This document shows positions 17,881-27,388 of a DNA stretch of 64,000 nucleotides, in pieces. The position numbers were made by a program, and so were the translations under genes. Within the stretch, counting starts at the first letter, position 1. Each line of letters opens with the position of its first letter. Source of the DNA: an uncultured Lachnospiraceae bacterium (GTDB taxonomy: Bacteria; Bacillota; Clostridia; Lachnospirales; Lachnospiraceae); the NCBI GenBank assembly GCA_900549995.1, contig URQQ01000010.1, positions 1-64,000 of the forward strand, in the 5' to 3' direction. The notes beneath the pieces are model-generated. The model was not told the origin of the DNA. It ran no database searches and worked only from the letters and a program-made list of their open reading frames with translations.

Positions 17881-18375
17881 TTCGGAGAGCTCATAATTGA
17901 TTTCGTATTTTAAGAAAATTTTCTGTACCATTTTATCCCACGCGTGATCCAGAGATTTATCCAGTGTAAACAGATTCATGGAAGTGCCTGTCGTACAGGT
18001 AAGATGGGTTCCGTCGTATTTGAAGTTCAGATAGAGTCCCTGTACATCAAGCGGTGTAAAGGAAAGGGATTCAGCGGCGAGAAACTTTTCCGTGTTCTCC
18101 TGTGATAAGGCGAGAACAAAGCGGAAATCAAGCGGTGTGCGCTTTCCTTTGATGATGGTAAAACAGAAATCCCGAATATCCTTCCAGAAAGAGTAGTGCT
18201 GGTTTGCCGGAATTTCCACAGTGTCTGAGTCATAAAAGTCTTTTTTCAGATATCCATCAATATGAAACTTGTTAAAGGTTGTGATTTCACCTTCGATAAA
18301 CTGGTAATGGTCAAAAGTATCTGATAGCAGCAGCTTATTCATACATTTTTTTGTTTCCAGAGACATAATCAGCAT
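17878..18375 (-). CDS. Conserved hypothetical protein (probably DUF5721)
   Basis: This 165-residue soluble protein has no signal peptide or membrane segment. Its layout (N-terminal MNKLLLSDTFDHYQFIEGEITTFNKF and a beta-rich C-terminal half ending in WDKMVQKIFLKYEI) matches my memory of DUF5721 in Lachnospiraceae. I cannot confirm this without a profile search. AAGGAGGAACTGCC precedes the ATG at 18375. Its start overlaps the last codons of the MATE gene (shared ATGCTGA), so it is translationally coupled to the exporter. Function is unknown. Confidence 0.65.
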   Translation of the reverse strand: MLIMSLETKKCMNKLLLSDTFDHYQFIEGEITTFNKFHIDGYLKKDFYDSDTVEIPANQHYSFWKDIRDFCFTIIKGKRTPLDFRFVLALSQENTEKFLAAESLSFTPLDVQGLYLNFKYDGTHLTCTTGTSMNLFTLDKSLDHAWDKMVQKIFLKYEINYELSE

Positions 18376-19709
18376 GGCAGTTCCTCCTTTTTAGGACGCA
18401 TGGAAGTTTTCAACAGGAACATTCCGAGCAGCAGTGAAAGAAATTCACACAGTGGAACACTGGCCCATATTCCGTTAATACCGAAGAGAAGAGGGAGAAG
18501 GTAAACAAATAAAATGTTCAGAAGGCATCCCCTCAGCAGGCAGAGTGTCAAAGATCTTACAGCCTGTACTGTTGCCTGGAAATAATTAATTGTAAACATA
18601 TTGATTCCTGTGACGAAGAATCCGATGAAATAGGTCCGGATAGCCGGTGCGGAAAGAGCGAGAATTTCCTTGGTCGGATTCAGGAAAATATAGGTAAACA
18701 GGTTCGGGACAATCAACCCAAGGAGGGCCGGCACGGAGCAGATAATAAAGGCGGTGCATATGCCAAGTTTTCGCAAACTCCGGATACGGTCATGCAGTCC
18801 GGCACCGTAATTGGTAGAGAAAATTGGCTGTGCGGCCTGGCTGATCCCGTTGCAGAGGCAGGTGACAACGATGGCGCTGTTTGTGATGACGCCATACAGG
18901 CTGACACCGATATCGCCGATGTAGCGCAGAATCTGCAGGTTAAAGACAAAGATCACAATGCCGGAGGACATCTCGATCAGGAAACTTGTAAAGCCGTTGG
19001 CAAGAATCCGTTTAAAAATAGCGGGATATAAACCGCGGAAACGAAAATGCAGACCGTTCTTCCTGGAAAAGAAGTGTGTGATCAGTATGCAGTCTGTGAG
19101 AAGCGAGCCAAGGACACTTGCGATGGCAGCGCCTGCCATTCCCATCTTTAGAGGGTAGACAAATACGATGTCGAGTATTACATTTAAGATTCCTCCGGAA
19201 ACGACTGCTGCCATAGAAAGTTTTGGAGCTCCGTCATTCCTGACAAAAGTCTGCAGAAACGTTGAGAAGGAGAATGCCGGAATGCCTATTGTAATATAGG
19301 GAATATAATTCATAATATAAGGCATTGTCACATCTGTTCCGCCGAGCAGTCTGGAAATCTCCGGCATTTTCCATGCAAAGAGTGCCATATAAAGAAGTGA
19401 CAGAATCAGATTCCAGAGCAAGGCAGCGGTAAAATAATGTTCTCCAAGATTCGTGTTCCCCCTGCCTCTGGCAACCGACATCAGGACAGAGCCTCCGACG
19501 CCGCATAACAGCCCGGTACCGAAGAAAAGGTTAAATGTCGGCAGAATAATATTTAAACCTGCCATAGCATCAATTCCGATTCCTTTGCCGATAATGATAG
19601 TATCTGCGAGTACATAGATAGAAGTGACCATTGTGCCGCAGATCGACGGTATCAGATATTGAAAAAAAAGTCCGGAGACAGGTTTGGTTGTAAGGTCAGA
19701 TGTTTTCAT
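18369..19709 (-). CDS. MATE family efflux transporter
   Basis: This 446-residue polytopic protein has about twelve transmembrane helices and the duplicated layout of the MATE (multidrug and toxin extrusion) family. Family features include IPSICGTMVTSIYVLADTII in helix 1 and the second-half repeat ISSGIVIFVFNLQIL. Such proteins export cationic compounds using Na+ or H+ gradients. The substrate is unknown. I start at the ATG at 19709 because GGGGGAAAA sits properly before it; the in-frame ATG at 19730 has no site. A good promoter (19745-19773) lies upstream. Its 3' end overlaps the DUF5721-like gene. Confidence 0.9.
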   Translation of the reverse strand: MKTSDLTTKPVSGLFFQYLIPSICGTMVTSIYVLADTIIIGKGIGIDAMAGLNIILPTFNLFFGTGLLCGVGGSVLMSVARGRGNTNLGEHYFTAALLWNLILSLLYMALFAWKMPEISRLLGGTDVTMPYIMNYIPYITIGIPAFSFSTFLQTFVRNDGAPKLSMAAVVSGGILNVILDIVFVYPLKMGMAGAAIASVLGSLLTDCILITHFFSRKNGLHFRFRGLYPAIFKRILANGFTSFLIEMSSGIVIFVFNLQILRYIGDIGVSLYGVITNSAIVVTCLCNGISQAAQPIFSTNYGAGLHDRIRSLRKLGICTAFIICSVPALLGLIVPNLFTYIFLNPTKEILALSAPAIRTYFIGFFVTGINMFTINYFQATVQAVRSLTLCLLRGCLLNILFVYLLPLLFGINGIWASVPLCEFLSLLLGMFLLKTSMRPKKEELPC

Positions 19710-19744
19710 AAGTTTTCCCCCGTTGTGCATTGGTCAATGAGAGA

Positions 19745-19773
19745 ATTATAACAGAAAGCATGAGGAAACTCAA
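19745..19773 (-). promoter_or_regulatory. Promoter of the MATE operon
   Basis: On the minus strand TTGAGT (plus 19768-19773) and TATAAT (plus 19745-19750) are 17 bp apart, placing the start of transcription shortly before the MATE gene. Confidence 0.7.
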
Positions 19774-19815
19774 TGGATAAAACCAACAGCCGGCCGGTTC
19801 ATCAGAAGGGGCGGA

Positions 19816-19844
19816 TTGACTTTTGGAATTGGAACAAGTATGAT
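19816..19844 (+). promoter_or_regulatory. Promoter of the SGNH/MBOAT operon
   Basis: TTGACT (19816-19821) and TATGAT (19839-19844) have a 17-bp spacer. This predicts an 85-nt leader before the first gene of the acylation cluster. Confidence 0.65.
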
Positions 19845-19935
19845 AAATATATGCTTGGCAAAAGGGATGATCTATGGAAACGACAGGGAAAGTTTTGAAA
19901 GAAGACTGTATATTTTTATAAAACGGCGGGGGAAG

Positions 19936-20718
19936 ATGAGAAGAGACTGTGAACAAACAGAACATAGAAGAAGTGGAAAGCGAAAAAAGGCTGTATTGGG
20001 CTTTGTTCTTTTTCTGGCCGCAGGAATCCTAGTACTATATATGGGAATTACAAAGTTTACCACCAAGGCTCCTGATACAGAAGAAGGGTTAAAGGCAATC
20101 CATGAACTTGAAAATGCAGATGTAGCCACCGTGGAAAAAAAGATTGATGATCTGCAAAAAGCATCGAAACAGCACAGAACTGATGATTCAGAAGTCCCGG
20201 TGACTGTAAAATTCAGGGATGCGGTTGTGATGGGAGATTCCATTGCCTCCGGTCTCTCTGTATATGAAGTGTTGAATGAGGAAAATGTTGTTGCAGATAT
20301 TGGAATTTCAATCGATGCGGCAGATGATGCTGTCAGCAGGGCGGCAGGATTGAATCCGAAGTATGTCTTTCTGGCATATGGTGAAAATGATGTTGAGGCA
20401 ACCGGAGGAAATGCAGAGATTTTTGGAAGACAGTACAGGGAACTGCTTGATAAAGTCAAAACAGCGATGCCGGAGGCAAAAATCTATGTGAACGGAATTT
20501 TGCCTGTAAAGCAGAAAGAAATTGACAGACAGCCTTTTTACGCAGAACTTCCGTCCTACAATGAGGAGCTGAAGGCAATCTGTGAAGAAGAAAATCTTCC
20601 GTTTATTGATAATACAAGCCTTGTGAAAGAGGAGTTTTATGAACCGGACGGAGTACATATGGGGATGGAATATTATCCGCTGTGGACAGCTCATATGGCA
20701 GAGGTGGCGGGGCTATGA
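19936..20718 (+). CDS. Membrane-anchored SGNH/GDSL hydrolase-like protein
   Basis: This 260-residue protein has one N-terminal transmembrane anchor (about residues 18-36) and an outward SGNH domain. Its catalytic blocks are visible: VMGDSIASG (Ser), AYGENDVE (Asn) and DGVHMG (Asp/His dyad). SGNH proteins next to an MBOAT acyltransferase usually finish O-acyl transfer to a cell-surface polymer. The downstream MBOAT and DHHW genes strongly suggest this here. GGGGGAAG precedes the ATG at 19936. The stop codon overlaps the next gene (ATGA). Confidence 0.85.
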   Translation: MRRDCEQTEHRRSGKRKKAVLGFVLFLAAGILVLYMGITKFTTKAPDTEEGLKAIHELENADVATVEKKIDDLQKASKQHRTDDSEVPVTVKFRDAVVMGDSIASGLSVYEVLNEENVVADIGISIDAADDAVSRAAGLNPKYVFLAYGENDVEATGGNAEIFGRQYRELLDKVKTAMPEAKIYVNGILPVKQKEIDRQPFYAELPSYNEELKAICEEENLPFIDNTSLVKEEFYEPDGVHMGMEYYPLWTAHMAEVAGL

Positions 20719-21221
20719 TGAAAGATAAAAGTAATGTTGGAAACTTAAAAATTAACCGTTTGAATATTATTAAGTATGTAGTAACTGCTGCAATTGTCAT
20801 TTATATTGCGGTAATTCTGGCTTATAAAGGGGAGAGTAAAGTCCCTTTTGAAAAGGTGGCAGCAAATGTGGAAAAAGCGGCGGATACGTCATTGATGAAA
20901 AAAGGAAATTCGCAGACATTCAAAAAACTTTATGGGCTGAACGCAAAAGATTATGACGGGATTATGCTGTACTCTGCGAAGTCAGCAATGGGGGCGGAGG
21001 AGCTGCTTGTGCTCAGGCTGAAAGATGCGTCTCAGACAGAAGTGACAGAGAAAGCGGTAGAGAAACGCCTGGAGGACAGAAAAAAGGTTTTTGAAGGGTA
21101 TGGAGTAAACCAGACGAAGCTGCTGCAGAATGCGGTTTATATGACAAGAGGAAATTATATATTTCTTGCAGTTTCATCAGATGCCCAAAAGTTTCAGAAA
21201 GCATTTACAGGCAGTCTATAA
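20715..21221 (+). CDS. DUF4358-type membrane-anchored protein
   Basis: This 168-residue protein has a single transmembrane helix near residues 21-40 and a small outward alpha/beta domain. The segment GLNAKDYDGIMLYSAKSAMGAEELLVLRL resembles DUF4358, a family that often accompanies MBOAT/SGNH acylation genes in Clostridia; function is unknown. Two adjacent ATGs (20715, 20718) are possible starts. Both overlap the stop of the preceding gene, so translation is coupled. It probably supports the neighbouring acyltransferase at the membrane. Confidence 0.72.
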   Translation: MMKDKSNVGNLKINRLNIIKYVVTAAIVIYIAVILAYKGESKVPFEKVAANVEKAADTSLMKKGNSQTFKKLYGLNAKDYDGIMLYSAKSAMGAEELLVLRLKDASQTEVTEKAVEKRLEDRKKVFEGYGVNQTKLLQNAVYMTRGNYIFLAVSSDAQKFQKAFTGSL

Positions 21222-21241
21222 AAGGAGCGGAGACAGAAACT

Positions 21242-22648
21242 ATGGTATTTAGCAGTGTTACTTTTTTGTTTACTTTTCTGCCGGTTACTCTTTTGTTATA
21301 CTATCTTGTGCCGGCAAAGATGAAAAATATATTGCTTCTTTTGAGCAGTCTTGTATTTTATGCATGGGGAGAGCCGGTATATATCGTTCTCATGATATTG
21401 TCAGTTCTTTTTAATTATGTCTGTGGCCTTGATATTGCACGGAATCTGGGAGAGTATCGGAAAGCGAAGATGAGTCTTGTTTTCGCAGTTGCCGTAAACC
21501 TTGCAATTCTTGGATTTTTCAAGTATTATGGTTTTCTGATTGAAAATCTGAATCTGATCCTTCCGTTTCACATTCCATATAGAAAGCTCGCGCTGCCGGT
21601 TGGCATTTCCTTTTATACGTTTCAGACACTTTCCTATATTGTGGATGTATACAGAGGGAAAGTCAGCGTACAGAAGAATCTCATTTCCTTCGGATTGTAT
21701 GTATCCATGTTTCCGCAGCTGATTGCAGGCCCGATTGTGAGGTATGCAGAGATTGAAAATCAGCTGGAGGGAAGGAAACATTCTCTTGAAAAGTTCGGGG
21801 GAGGCGCTCAGATTTTTATCAGAGGGCTGGCGAAGAAGGTCTTGATTGCGAACACTGCAGGAGCGGTTTTTACAGACATCATGGGAATACAGTCTGGTGA
21901 TATGTCGGTAATGACCGCGTGGATTGGATGTGCGGCATATACATTTCAGATTTATTTTGACTTTAGCGGATATTCGGATATGGCAGTGGGGCTTGCCAAA
22001 ATGTTTGGCTTTGAGCTTGAGAAGAACTTTGCTTATCCATACATTTCAAAGAGCATTACAGAGTTTTGGAGAAGGTGGCACATCTCTCTTGGAACATGGT
22101 TTCGGGAGTATGTGTATATCCCGCTGGGAGGGAACCGGGTAAGTGTCTGGAAGCATATAAGAAATATTTTTGTTGTCTGGTTTCTCACTGGTCTGTGGCA
22201 TGGGGCAAGCTGGAATTTCATTCTGTGGGGACTGTATTACGGTGTGCTTCTGTTTATGGAGAAGTATGTATTTTCAAAAGTTCTCCGGAAACTTCCGGGA
22301 GTATTCAGACATATGTACTGTCTTGTACTTGTGATGGCCGGCTGGGTATTTTTCTTCAGCCCGGGCATTGATTCGGCGGCGGAGTATCTGGGTATGATGT
22401 TTGGTGCAGGGCACCTTTCCTTTGGAAACAGTAGTACGCTGTATCTTATCTCTACGAACTGGTTTTTGTGGCTGCTGGCATCTGTGGCGTCCACACCAGT
22501 ATTATTCAAGATTTATCATAGAATCATCGGCCGCCTGAAAGAGGCCGGGAGTATTGTGAACAGTGTCTGCTACCTGATGTTATTTCTCGTATGTACAGCC
22601 AGTGTGGTGACAGAAACATATCAGCCGTTTTTGTATTTCAGATTCTGA
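21242..22648 (+). CDS. MBOAT O-acyltransferase (AlgI/DltB-like)
   Basis: This 468-residue polytopic protein belongs to the membrane-bound O-acyltransferase family (PatA/AlgI/DltB group). It has about eleven transmembrane helices, the block PVGISFYTFQTLSYIVDVYRG, and the catalytic His in TGLWHGASWNF. Such proteins carry an acyl group from the cytoplasm across the membrane for attachment to surface glycans or teichoic acid. No D-alanine activation genes (dltA/C) are present, so acetylation of a polysaccharide or peptidoglycan is more likely than D-alanylation. It is followed 13 bp later by the DHHW gene. Confidence 0.9.
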   Translation: MVFSSVTFLFTFLPVTLLLYYLVPAKMKNILLLLSSLVFYAWGEPVYIVLMILSVLFNYVCGLDIARNLGEYRKAKMSLVFAVAVNLAILGFFKYYGFLIENLNLILPFHIPYRKLALPVGISFYTFQTLSYIVDVYRGKVSVQKNLISFGLYVSMFPQLIAGPIVRYAEIENQLEGRKHSLEKFGGGAQIFIRGLAKKVLIANTAGAVFTDIMGIQSGDMSVMTAWIGCAAYTFQIYFDFSGYSDMAVGLAKMFGFELEKNFAYPYISKSITEFWRRWHISLGTWFREYVYIPLGGNRVSVWKHIRNIFVVWFLTGLWHGASWNFILWGLYYGVLLFMEKYVFSKVLRKLPGVFRHMYCLVLVMAGWVFFFSPGIDSAAEYLGMMFGAGHLSFGNSSTLYLISTNWFLWLLASVASTPVLFKIYHRIIGRLKEAGSIVNSVCYLMLFLVCTASVVTETYQPFLYFRF

Positions 22649-22661
22649 TGGGAGGAATGTT

Positions 22662-23861
22662 ATGGGACAGAAGAAGGTGCCGGGGCAACGGGAGAGACAG
22701 ACAGGTACCGGCAGAAGGACTGCCCGCCTGAGAATGACTGGAATGATGTTTCTTTTTGCTTTGCTGATCTTTGTAATCTCTGACCTGTTTGCGAAAGAGC
22801 AGACGTTTTCGGAGAATGAGAACAGGATGCTGTCAGGAAAACCGGAGATGACACTGCAGAGAGTTGCTGACGGCAGTTATATGAGGCAGTTTGAAAGCTA
22901 TAAGTCAGATCAGTTCCCAGGCAGGGATTTCTGGGTTGGAATGAAAACAGGGATTGACTGGCTTGCGGGAAACAGAGAGGAAAACGGAGTGTTTAAATGT
23001 TCCGATGGATATCTGATGGAAGAGGCCGGATTGCCGGATGCAGAAGCCTTGCAGGAAAATATACAGGCAATGAAAAAGTTTCAAAAGAATCATGAAAATA
23101 TACAAATGAATGTTTTGATTGTACCAGATGCGGTGTCAGTTCTAAAGGAGAAGCTTCCGCCTTTTGCCAGTACAGCCAGCCAGAGAGAACTGCTGGAAGA
23201 GGTTCGGAAGTCCATTTCTGATTCTTTTATCTGGATGGATGCTTTTACACCTCTGCATCAGCATAAGGATGATGAGATATACTATAAGACAGACCATCAC
23301 TGGACAACGAAAGGGGCCTATTATGTGTTTAAGAGCACGGCTTCTGTGCTTGGAATCGAGAAAAACCGGATGGTGAAGATGGAACCGTATGCAGTGACGG
23401 ATTCTTTTAATGGAACATTGTCTTCCAGGAGTGGATATGAAAGGTCACGCAAAGAACCGATTTATATCTATCTGCCCGAAGAGGATACAGCAAAAGTAGT
23501 TGTGAATTATACAGAGGAGCAGAGGAAAACGGTATCCATGTACGATTCTTCAAAATTAGACGGAAAAGATAAGTATGCAGTATTTTTCGGCGGCAACCAT
23601 CCGCTGATTAAGATCAGGACAATGTCGGGGAGCCAGGACCGCCTGCTTGTAGTAAAGGATTCTTATGCCAACTGTTTTCTTCCTTTTCTGACATTTTATT
23701 ACAGGGACATCGTTGTGGTGGATCCGAGATATTACTATGGAAATCTTGAAACTTTGATGAAAGAAAATGAGATTACGCAGGTTTTGTTTTTATATAATGC
23801 AAATAATTTTTTCAAAGACAATAATATAAGCGGGGTACTTGAGAGTGATAAGACTGAATAA
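22662..23861 (+). CDS. DHHW family SGNH-like protein
   Basis: This 399-residue protein has an N-terminal membrane anchor (about residues 27-45). The large outward domain contains KTDHHWTTKGAYYVF, the DHHW signature that carries a catalytic-type Asp-His pair, and a later VVKDSYANCFLPFL Ser block. This is the AlgX/AlgJ-like arrangement that partners MBOAT proteins in O-acetylation of exported glycans. GGGAGGAATGTT precedes the ATG. Its 3' end overlaps rluF by 17 bp. It is the last clearly acylation-related gene of the operon. Confidence 0.85.
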   Translation: MGQKKVPGQRERQTGTGRRTARLRMTGMMFLFALLIFVISDLFAKEQTFSENENRMLSGKPEMTLQRVADGSYMRQFESYKSDQFPGRDFWVGMKTGIDWLAGNREENGVFKCSDGYLMEEAGLPDAEALQENIQAMKKFQKNHENIQMNVLIVPDAVSVLKEKLPPFASTASQRELLEEVRKSISDSFIWMDAFTPLHQHKDDEIYYKTDHHWTTKGAYYVFKSTASVLGIEKNRMVKMEPYAVTDSFNGTLSSRSGYERSRKEPIYIYLPEEDTAKVVVNYTEEQRKTVSMYDSSKLDGKDKYAVFFGGNHPLIKIRTMSGSQDRLLVVKDSYANCFLPFLTFYYRDIVVVDPRYYYGNLETLMKENEITQVLFLYNANNFFKDNNISGVLESDKTE

Positions 23862-24573
23862 ATATTTAAGCGAGGCAGGAGTCTGCTCCAGAAGAGAGGC
23901 TGACCGGCTCATTGAAGCATCCCTTGTTACGGTGGATGGGAAAACTGCCGGGGTCGGTATGCAGATTCAGGAGGGACAGCTTGTCAAAGTAAAAGGAAAA
24001 GCAGTGGGGCCGAAGGGGAAAACGATCATCCTTGCGGTAAATAAACCAAGAGGCATTGTATGTACAGAGGAGAAAAAGGAGAAAAATAATATCATACGTT
24101 TTCTGAATTTTCCAGAGAGAATTACTTATATAGGGCGTCTTGATAAGGATTCCGAGGGACTTCTGCTGATGACAAATAATGGAGATATCATCAATAAGAT
24201 GATGCGGGCAGGTAATCTGCATGAGAAAGAATATGAAGTTGTGACGGACCGTCCGGTGACAGAGAAGTTCCTTCAGGGAATGGCATCTGGGGTACCGATT
24301 CTTGACACCGTAACGAGGCCGTGTAAAGTCACTAAGATGGGGAAATGTGGTTTCCGTATCATTTTAACCCAGGGGCTGAACCGGCAGATCAGGAGAATGT
24401 GTGAATATTTTGATTATAAAGTCATCACACTGAAAAGAACAAGGATTATGAACATTGAACTTGGGAAACTGAAGACGGGTGCTTACCGTTATCTGTCTGA
24501 GGAGGAAATCGAAGAGTTATACCGCAGAATCAGAAATTCATCGAATGAACCTGTGTGGGATGGCAGGAAATAA
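23845..24573 (+). CDS. rluF: 23S rRNA pseudouridine synthase RluF-like
   Basis: This 242-residue protein opens with an S4 RNA-binding domain (RLNKYLSEAGVCSRREADR, residues 3-21). The RsuA/RluB/E/F catalytic domain follows with the nucleophile Asp in GRLDKDSEGLLLMTNNGD. The stretch VPILDTVTRPCKV and LNRQIRRMCEYF is closest to E. coli RluF, which modifies U2604 of 23S rRNA. The start is non-ATG. I prefer the GTG at 23845 because CGGGG is then about 9 nt upstream; a TTG at 23839 is too close. It overlaps the DHHW gene, so it is read from the same mRNA. Confidence 0.85.
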   Translation: MIRLNKYLSEAGVCSRREADRLIEASLVTVDGKTAGVGMQIQEGQLVKVKGKAVGPKGKTIILAVNKPRGIVCTEEKKEKNNIIRFLNFPERITYIGRLDKDSEGLLLMTNNGDIINKMMRAGNLHEKEYEVVTDRPVTEKFLQGMASGVPILDTVTRPCKVTKMGKCGFRIILTQGLNRQIRRMCEYFDYKVITLKRTRIMNIELGKLKTGAYRYLSEEEIEELYRRIRNSSNEPVWDGRK

Positions 24574-24603
24574 AGAAATGACGAAAACAGGAGTATAGAA
24601 GGA

Positions 24604-26565
24604 ATGAATGAGCAGAAAAAAGCACGGATGAAAGAACTGGTAGAACTGTTAAATGCAGCAGGGAGAGCATATTATCAGGAAGCATCCGAGATTATGAGCA
24701 ACTATGAGTATGACAGACTTTATGACGAACTGACAGCTCTTGAAAAGGAACTTGGAATTACAATGGCAGACAGTCCGACCGTCAATGTCGGATATGAGGT
24801 GGTCAGTGAGCTTCCAAAAGAACGCCACGAGAAGCCGATGCTGTCTCTGGATAAGACAAAAGATACGGAAAGCCTGAAAGAGTTCCTGGGGGATCAAAAA
24901 GCAGTGATCTCGTGGAAACTGGATGGACTTACGATTGTCCTGACTTACCGTGAGGGGACGCTTTTTAAAGCCGTCACCCGGGGCAACGGGGAAGTTGGGG
25001 AAGTAATTACCAATAATGCGAAGACGTTTAAGAACCTGCCGCTTCATATTCAGTATCAGGATGAACTCATTCTGAGAGGAGAGGCGGTGATTGGGTACAG
25101 TGACTTTGAAAAAATCAATGCAGAGATAGAGGATGCAGATGCCAGGTACAAGAATCCAAGGAATCTGTGCAGTGGTTCTGTCAGACAGCTGAATAACGAA
25201 GTGACTGCAAAAAGGAATGTCCGTTTCTTTGCTTTCACACTTGTAAAAGCGGATGGGGTTGAGTTTCACAATTCCAGAAAAGAGCAGCTGGAATGGCTGG
25301 CAAAACAGGGGTTTGAAGTTGTAGAGAACCATGAGGTCACCCGCCAGACGCTGGATCAGGAAGTGCAGTATTTTGCGGATAAGATTACAGATAACGATTT
25401 TCCTTCAGATGGACTCGTTCTGGTTTACGATGATATTGCGTATGGACAGTCACTGGGAAGCACATCCAAATTCCCGAGAGATTCCTTTGCCTTTAAATGG
25501 GCCGATGAAGTCAAAGAGACGACACTTACCGAAATCGAGTGGAGTCCATCCAGAACCGGTCTGATTAATCCGGTGGCAATCTTTGAACCGGTGGAACTTG
25601 AGGGGACAACCGTGAGCAGGGCAAGTGTACACAATATCAGTATTATGGAAGAGCTGGAACTTGCTGTCGGCGATAAAATAGAAGTTTATAAAGCCAACAT
25701 GATTATCCCGCAGATCGCGGAGAACCTGACAAGAAGCGGAGTGAAAGATATTCCGAAAGAATGTCCGGTCTGTGGCGGGAAGACAGAAATCCGCCAGGAT
25801 GGAAATGCCAGAACACTTTACTGCGTGAATCCAGAATGTCAGGCGAAACAAATCAAATCATTTGCACTTTTTGTGAGCAGAGATGCACTTAATATTGATG
25901 GTTTGTCAGAGGCTACTTTAGAGAAATTTATCGCGAAAGGATTTATACGGGATTATGCAGATATATTCCATCTGGAAAGGTATAAAGAGGAAATACAGGA
26001 GATGGAGGGATTTGGTAAAAAATCTTATGATAATCTCATTGAAAGTGTTGAAAAAGCAAGAAATACAACTCTTTCAAAAGTTATTTATGGACTGGGAATT
26101 GCCAATATCGGCCTCGCCAATGCAAAAGTTATCTGCCGTTCCTTTGGGTACGATGTCTCGAAACTTTTGAGTGCAACGGTGGAGGAACTGAGTGGAGTGC
26201 AGGGAATCGGGGGCGTTATCGCCCAGGCATTTGTAGATTATTTCAGCAAAGAAGAGCATGTAAAGGAGTTTAAACGGCTGCTTATTGAGCTGAATATTCC
26301 AGAGGAAAAGATAGAAGAAGGTGAGCAGATATTTGCAGGGATTAATTTTGTGATTACGGGATCTGTAGAACACTTTGCAAACCGTAATGAGGTAAAGGAA
26401 CTGATTGAAAGTAAAGGCGGAAAAGTAACGGGGTCTGTTACGTCGAAGACAAATTATCTGATCAACAATGATGTGAATTCAGCATCTTCTAAAAATAAAA
26501 AGGCAAGAGATCTGGGAATACCGATTATCTCAGAAGAACAATTTCTGGAACTGACGGGGCAGTAG
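24604..26565 (+). CDS. ligA: NAD-dependent DNA ligase
   Basis: This 653-residue enzyme seals nicks in DNA using NAD+. The adenylated Lys is K105 in SWKLDGLT. The OB fold, a Cys4 zinc finger (CPVCGG...CVNPEC), helix-hairpin-helix repeats and a C-terminal BRCT domain (INFVITGSVEHF to the end) follow in normal order. The residues before the Lys (SW, instead of the common EPK or EPKI) are slightly atypical, and the N-terminal Ia domain is compact. It is collinear with rluF, 30 bp away, with AGAAGGA before the ATG. Confidence 0.93.
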   Translation: MNEQKKARMKELVELLNAAGRAYYQEASEIMSNYEYDRLYDELTALEKELGITMADSPTVNVGYEVVSELPKERHEKPMLSLDKTKDTESLKEFLGDQKAVISWKLDGLTIVLTYREGTLFKAVTRGNGEVGEVITNNAKTFKNLPLHIQYQDELILRGEAVIGYSDFEKINAEIEDADARYKNPRNLCSGSVRQLNNEVTAKRNVRFFAFTLVKADGVEFHNSRKEQLEWLAKQGFEVVENHEVTRQTLDQEVQYFADKITDNDFPSDGLVLVYDDIAYGQSLGSTSKFPRDSFAFKWADEVKETTLTEIEWSPSRTGLINPVAIFEPVELEGTTVSRASVHNISIMEELELAVGDKIEVYKANMIIPQIAENLTRSGVKDIPKECPVCGGKTEIRQDGNARTLYCVNPECQAKQIKSFALFVSRDALNIDGLSEATLEKFIAKGFIRDYADIFHLERYKEEIQEMEGFGKKSYDNLIESVEKARNTTLSKVIYGLGIANIGLANAKVICRSFGYDVSKLLSATVEELSGVQGIGGVIAQAFVDYFSKEEHVKEFKRLLIELNIPEEKIEEGEQIFAGINFVITGSVEHFANRNEVKELIESKGGKVTGSVTSKTNYLINNDVNSASSKNKKARDLGIPIISEEQFLELTGQ

Positions 26566-26614
26566 GGAAGTATGCCCGTAAAAATGAGTGAGGATGAGGA
26601 AAGGAGATGAGAAA

Positions 26615-27283
26615 ATGAATCTGAAGGATTATATTCCCTTCTGGGGAAAGCTTACGCGGGAACAAAAGGAACTGCTTGAGCGGAAAACATTGCTTCAGCG
26701 TGCCTGGAAGGGCACGATTGTACATAACGGGTCTGAAGACTGTCTTGGTTTTCTGATTGTAGTGAAAGGCCAGCTGAGAGGGTACACGATTTCGGAGGAA
26801 GGGAAAGAGATCACACTGTACCGGATGTTTGAATTAGATATGTGTCTGTTCGCGGCATCATGCATTATGAACAGCATTGATTTTGACATTATTATTGAGG
26901 CGATGGAGGAGACAGAGTATCTGGTCATTCCGGCACCTGTTTACCAGGAACTGATGAAGACATCTCTTCCGGTGTCTAATTTTACGAATGATCTGATGGG
27001 ATCAAGATTCTCAGATGTTATGTGGGTGATGGATCAGGTGATGAATAAAAGCTTTGATGCAAGGCTGGCCGCATTTTTAATAGAAGAAATGGGCATTACT
27101 AATGAGAAGACACTCAATATTACACATGAGGAGGCCGCAAGGCATCTTGGGACTGCAAGGGAAGTTGTGACAAGGATGATGAAGTATTTCCAGCACGAAG
27201 GCTTTGTAGAACTCGGAAGAGGAAAAGTGACCATCATAAATGAAGAGAAATTAAGGGAAACAGCAGGAGACAGTATCCGGTAG
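26615..27283 (+). CDS. Crp/Fnr-family transcriptional regulator
   Basis: This 222-residue protein has an N-terminal cyclic-nucleotide-binding-like beta-barrel (about 20-120), a dimer helix and a C-terminal winged helix (THEEAARHLGTAREVVTRMMKYF). The barrel lacks the Arg/Glu cAMP-binding signature. There is no N-terminal FNR-type Cys4 cluster, though CLFAASC in the barrel offers two thiols. It may sense redox state through cysteines or bind another ligand. AAGGAGATGAGAAA precedes the ATG at 26615. A TGTGA-N5-TCACA dyad lies just downstream, before trxA, suggesting that it controls the thioredoxin genes. Confidence 0.88.
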   Translation: MNLKDYIPFWGKLTREQKELLERKTLLQRAWKGTIVHNGSEDCLGFLIVVKGQLRGYTISEEGKEITLYRMFELDMCLFAASCIMNSIDFDIIIEAMEETEYLVIPAPVYQELMKTSLPVSNFTNDLMGSRFSDVMWVMDQVMNKSFDARLAAFLIEEMGITNEKTLNITHEEAARHLGTAREVVTRMMKYFQHEGFVELGRGKVTIINEEKLRETAGDSIR

Positions 27284-27287
27284 GGGT

Positions 27288-27307
27288 TATAATGTGATAT
27301 TGTCACA
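27288..27307 (+). promoter_or_regulatory. Candidate trxA promoter with Crp-like dyad
   Basis: A TATAAT (27288-27293) is fused to TGTGA-TATTG-TCACA (27293-27307), an exact 5-bp dyad with 5-bp spacing. No good -35 box is visible. Occupancy by the adjacent Crp/Fnr protein would overlap the initiation region and most likely repress. Confidence 0.5.
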
Positions 27308-27388
27308 GATACAAAATCAGTTTGCAGCTATACTGGTAACATATTAATTCAGAAATAAAAAATAACAATATAAACAGGAGGAATAGAA

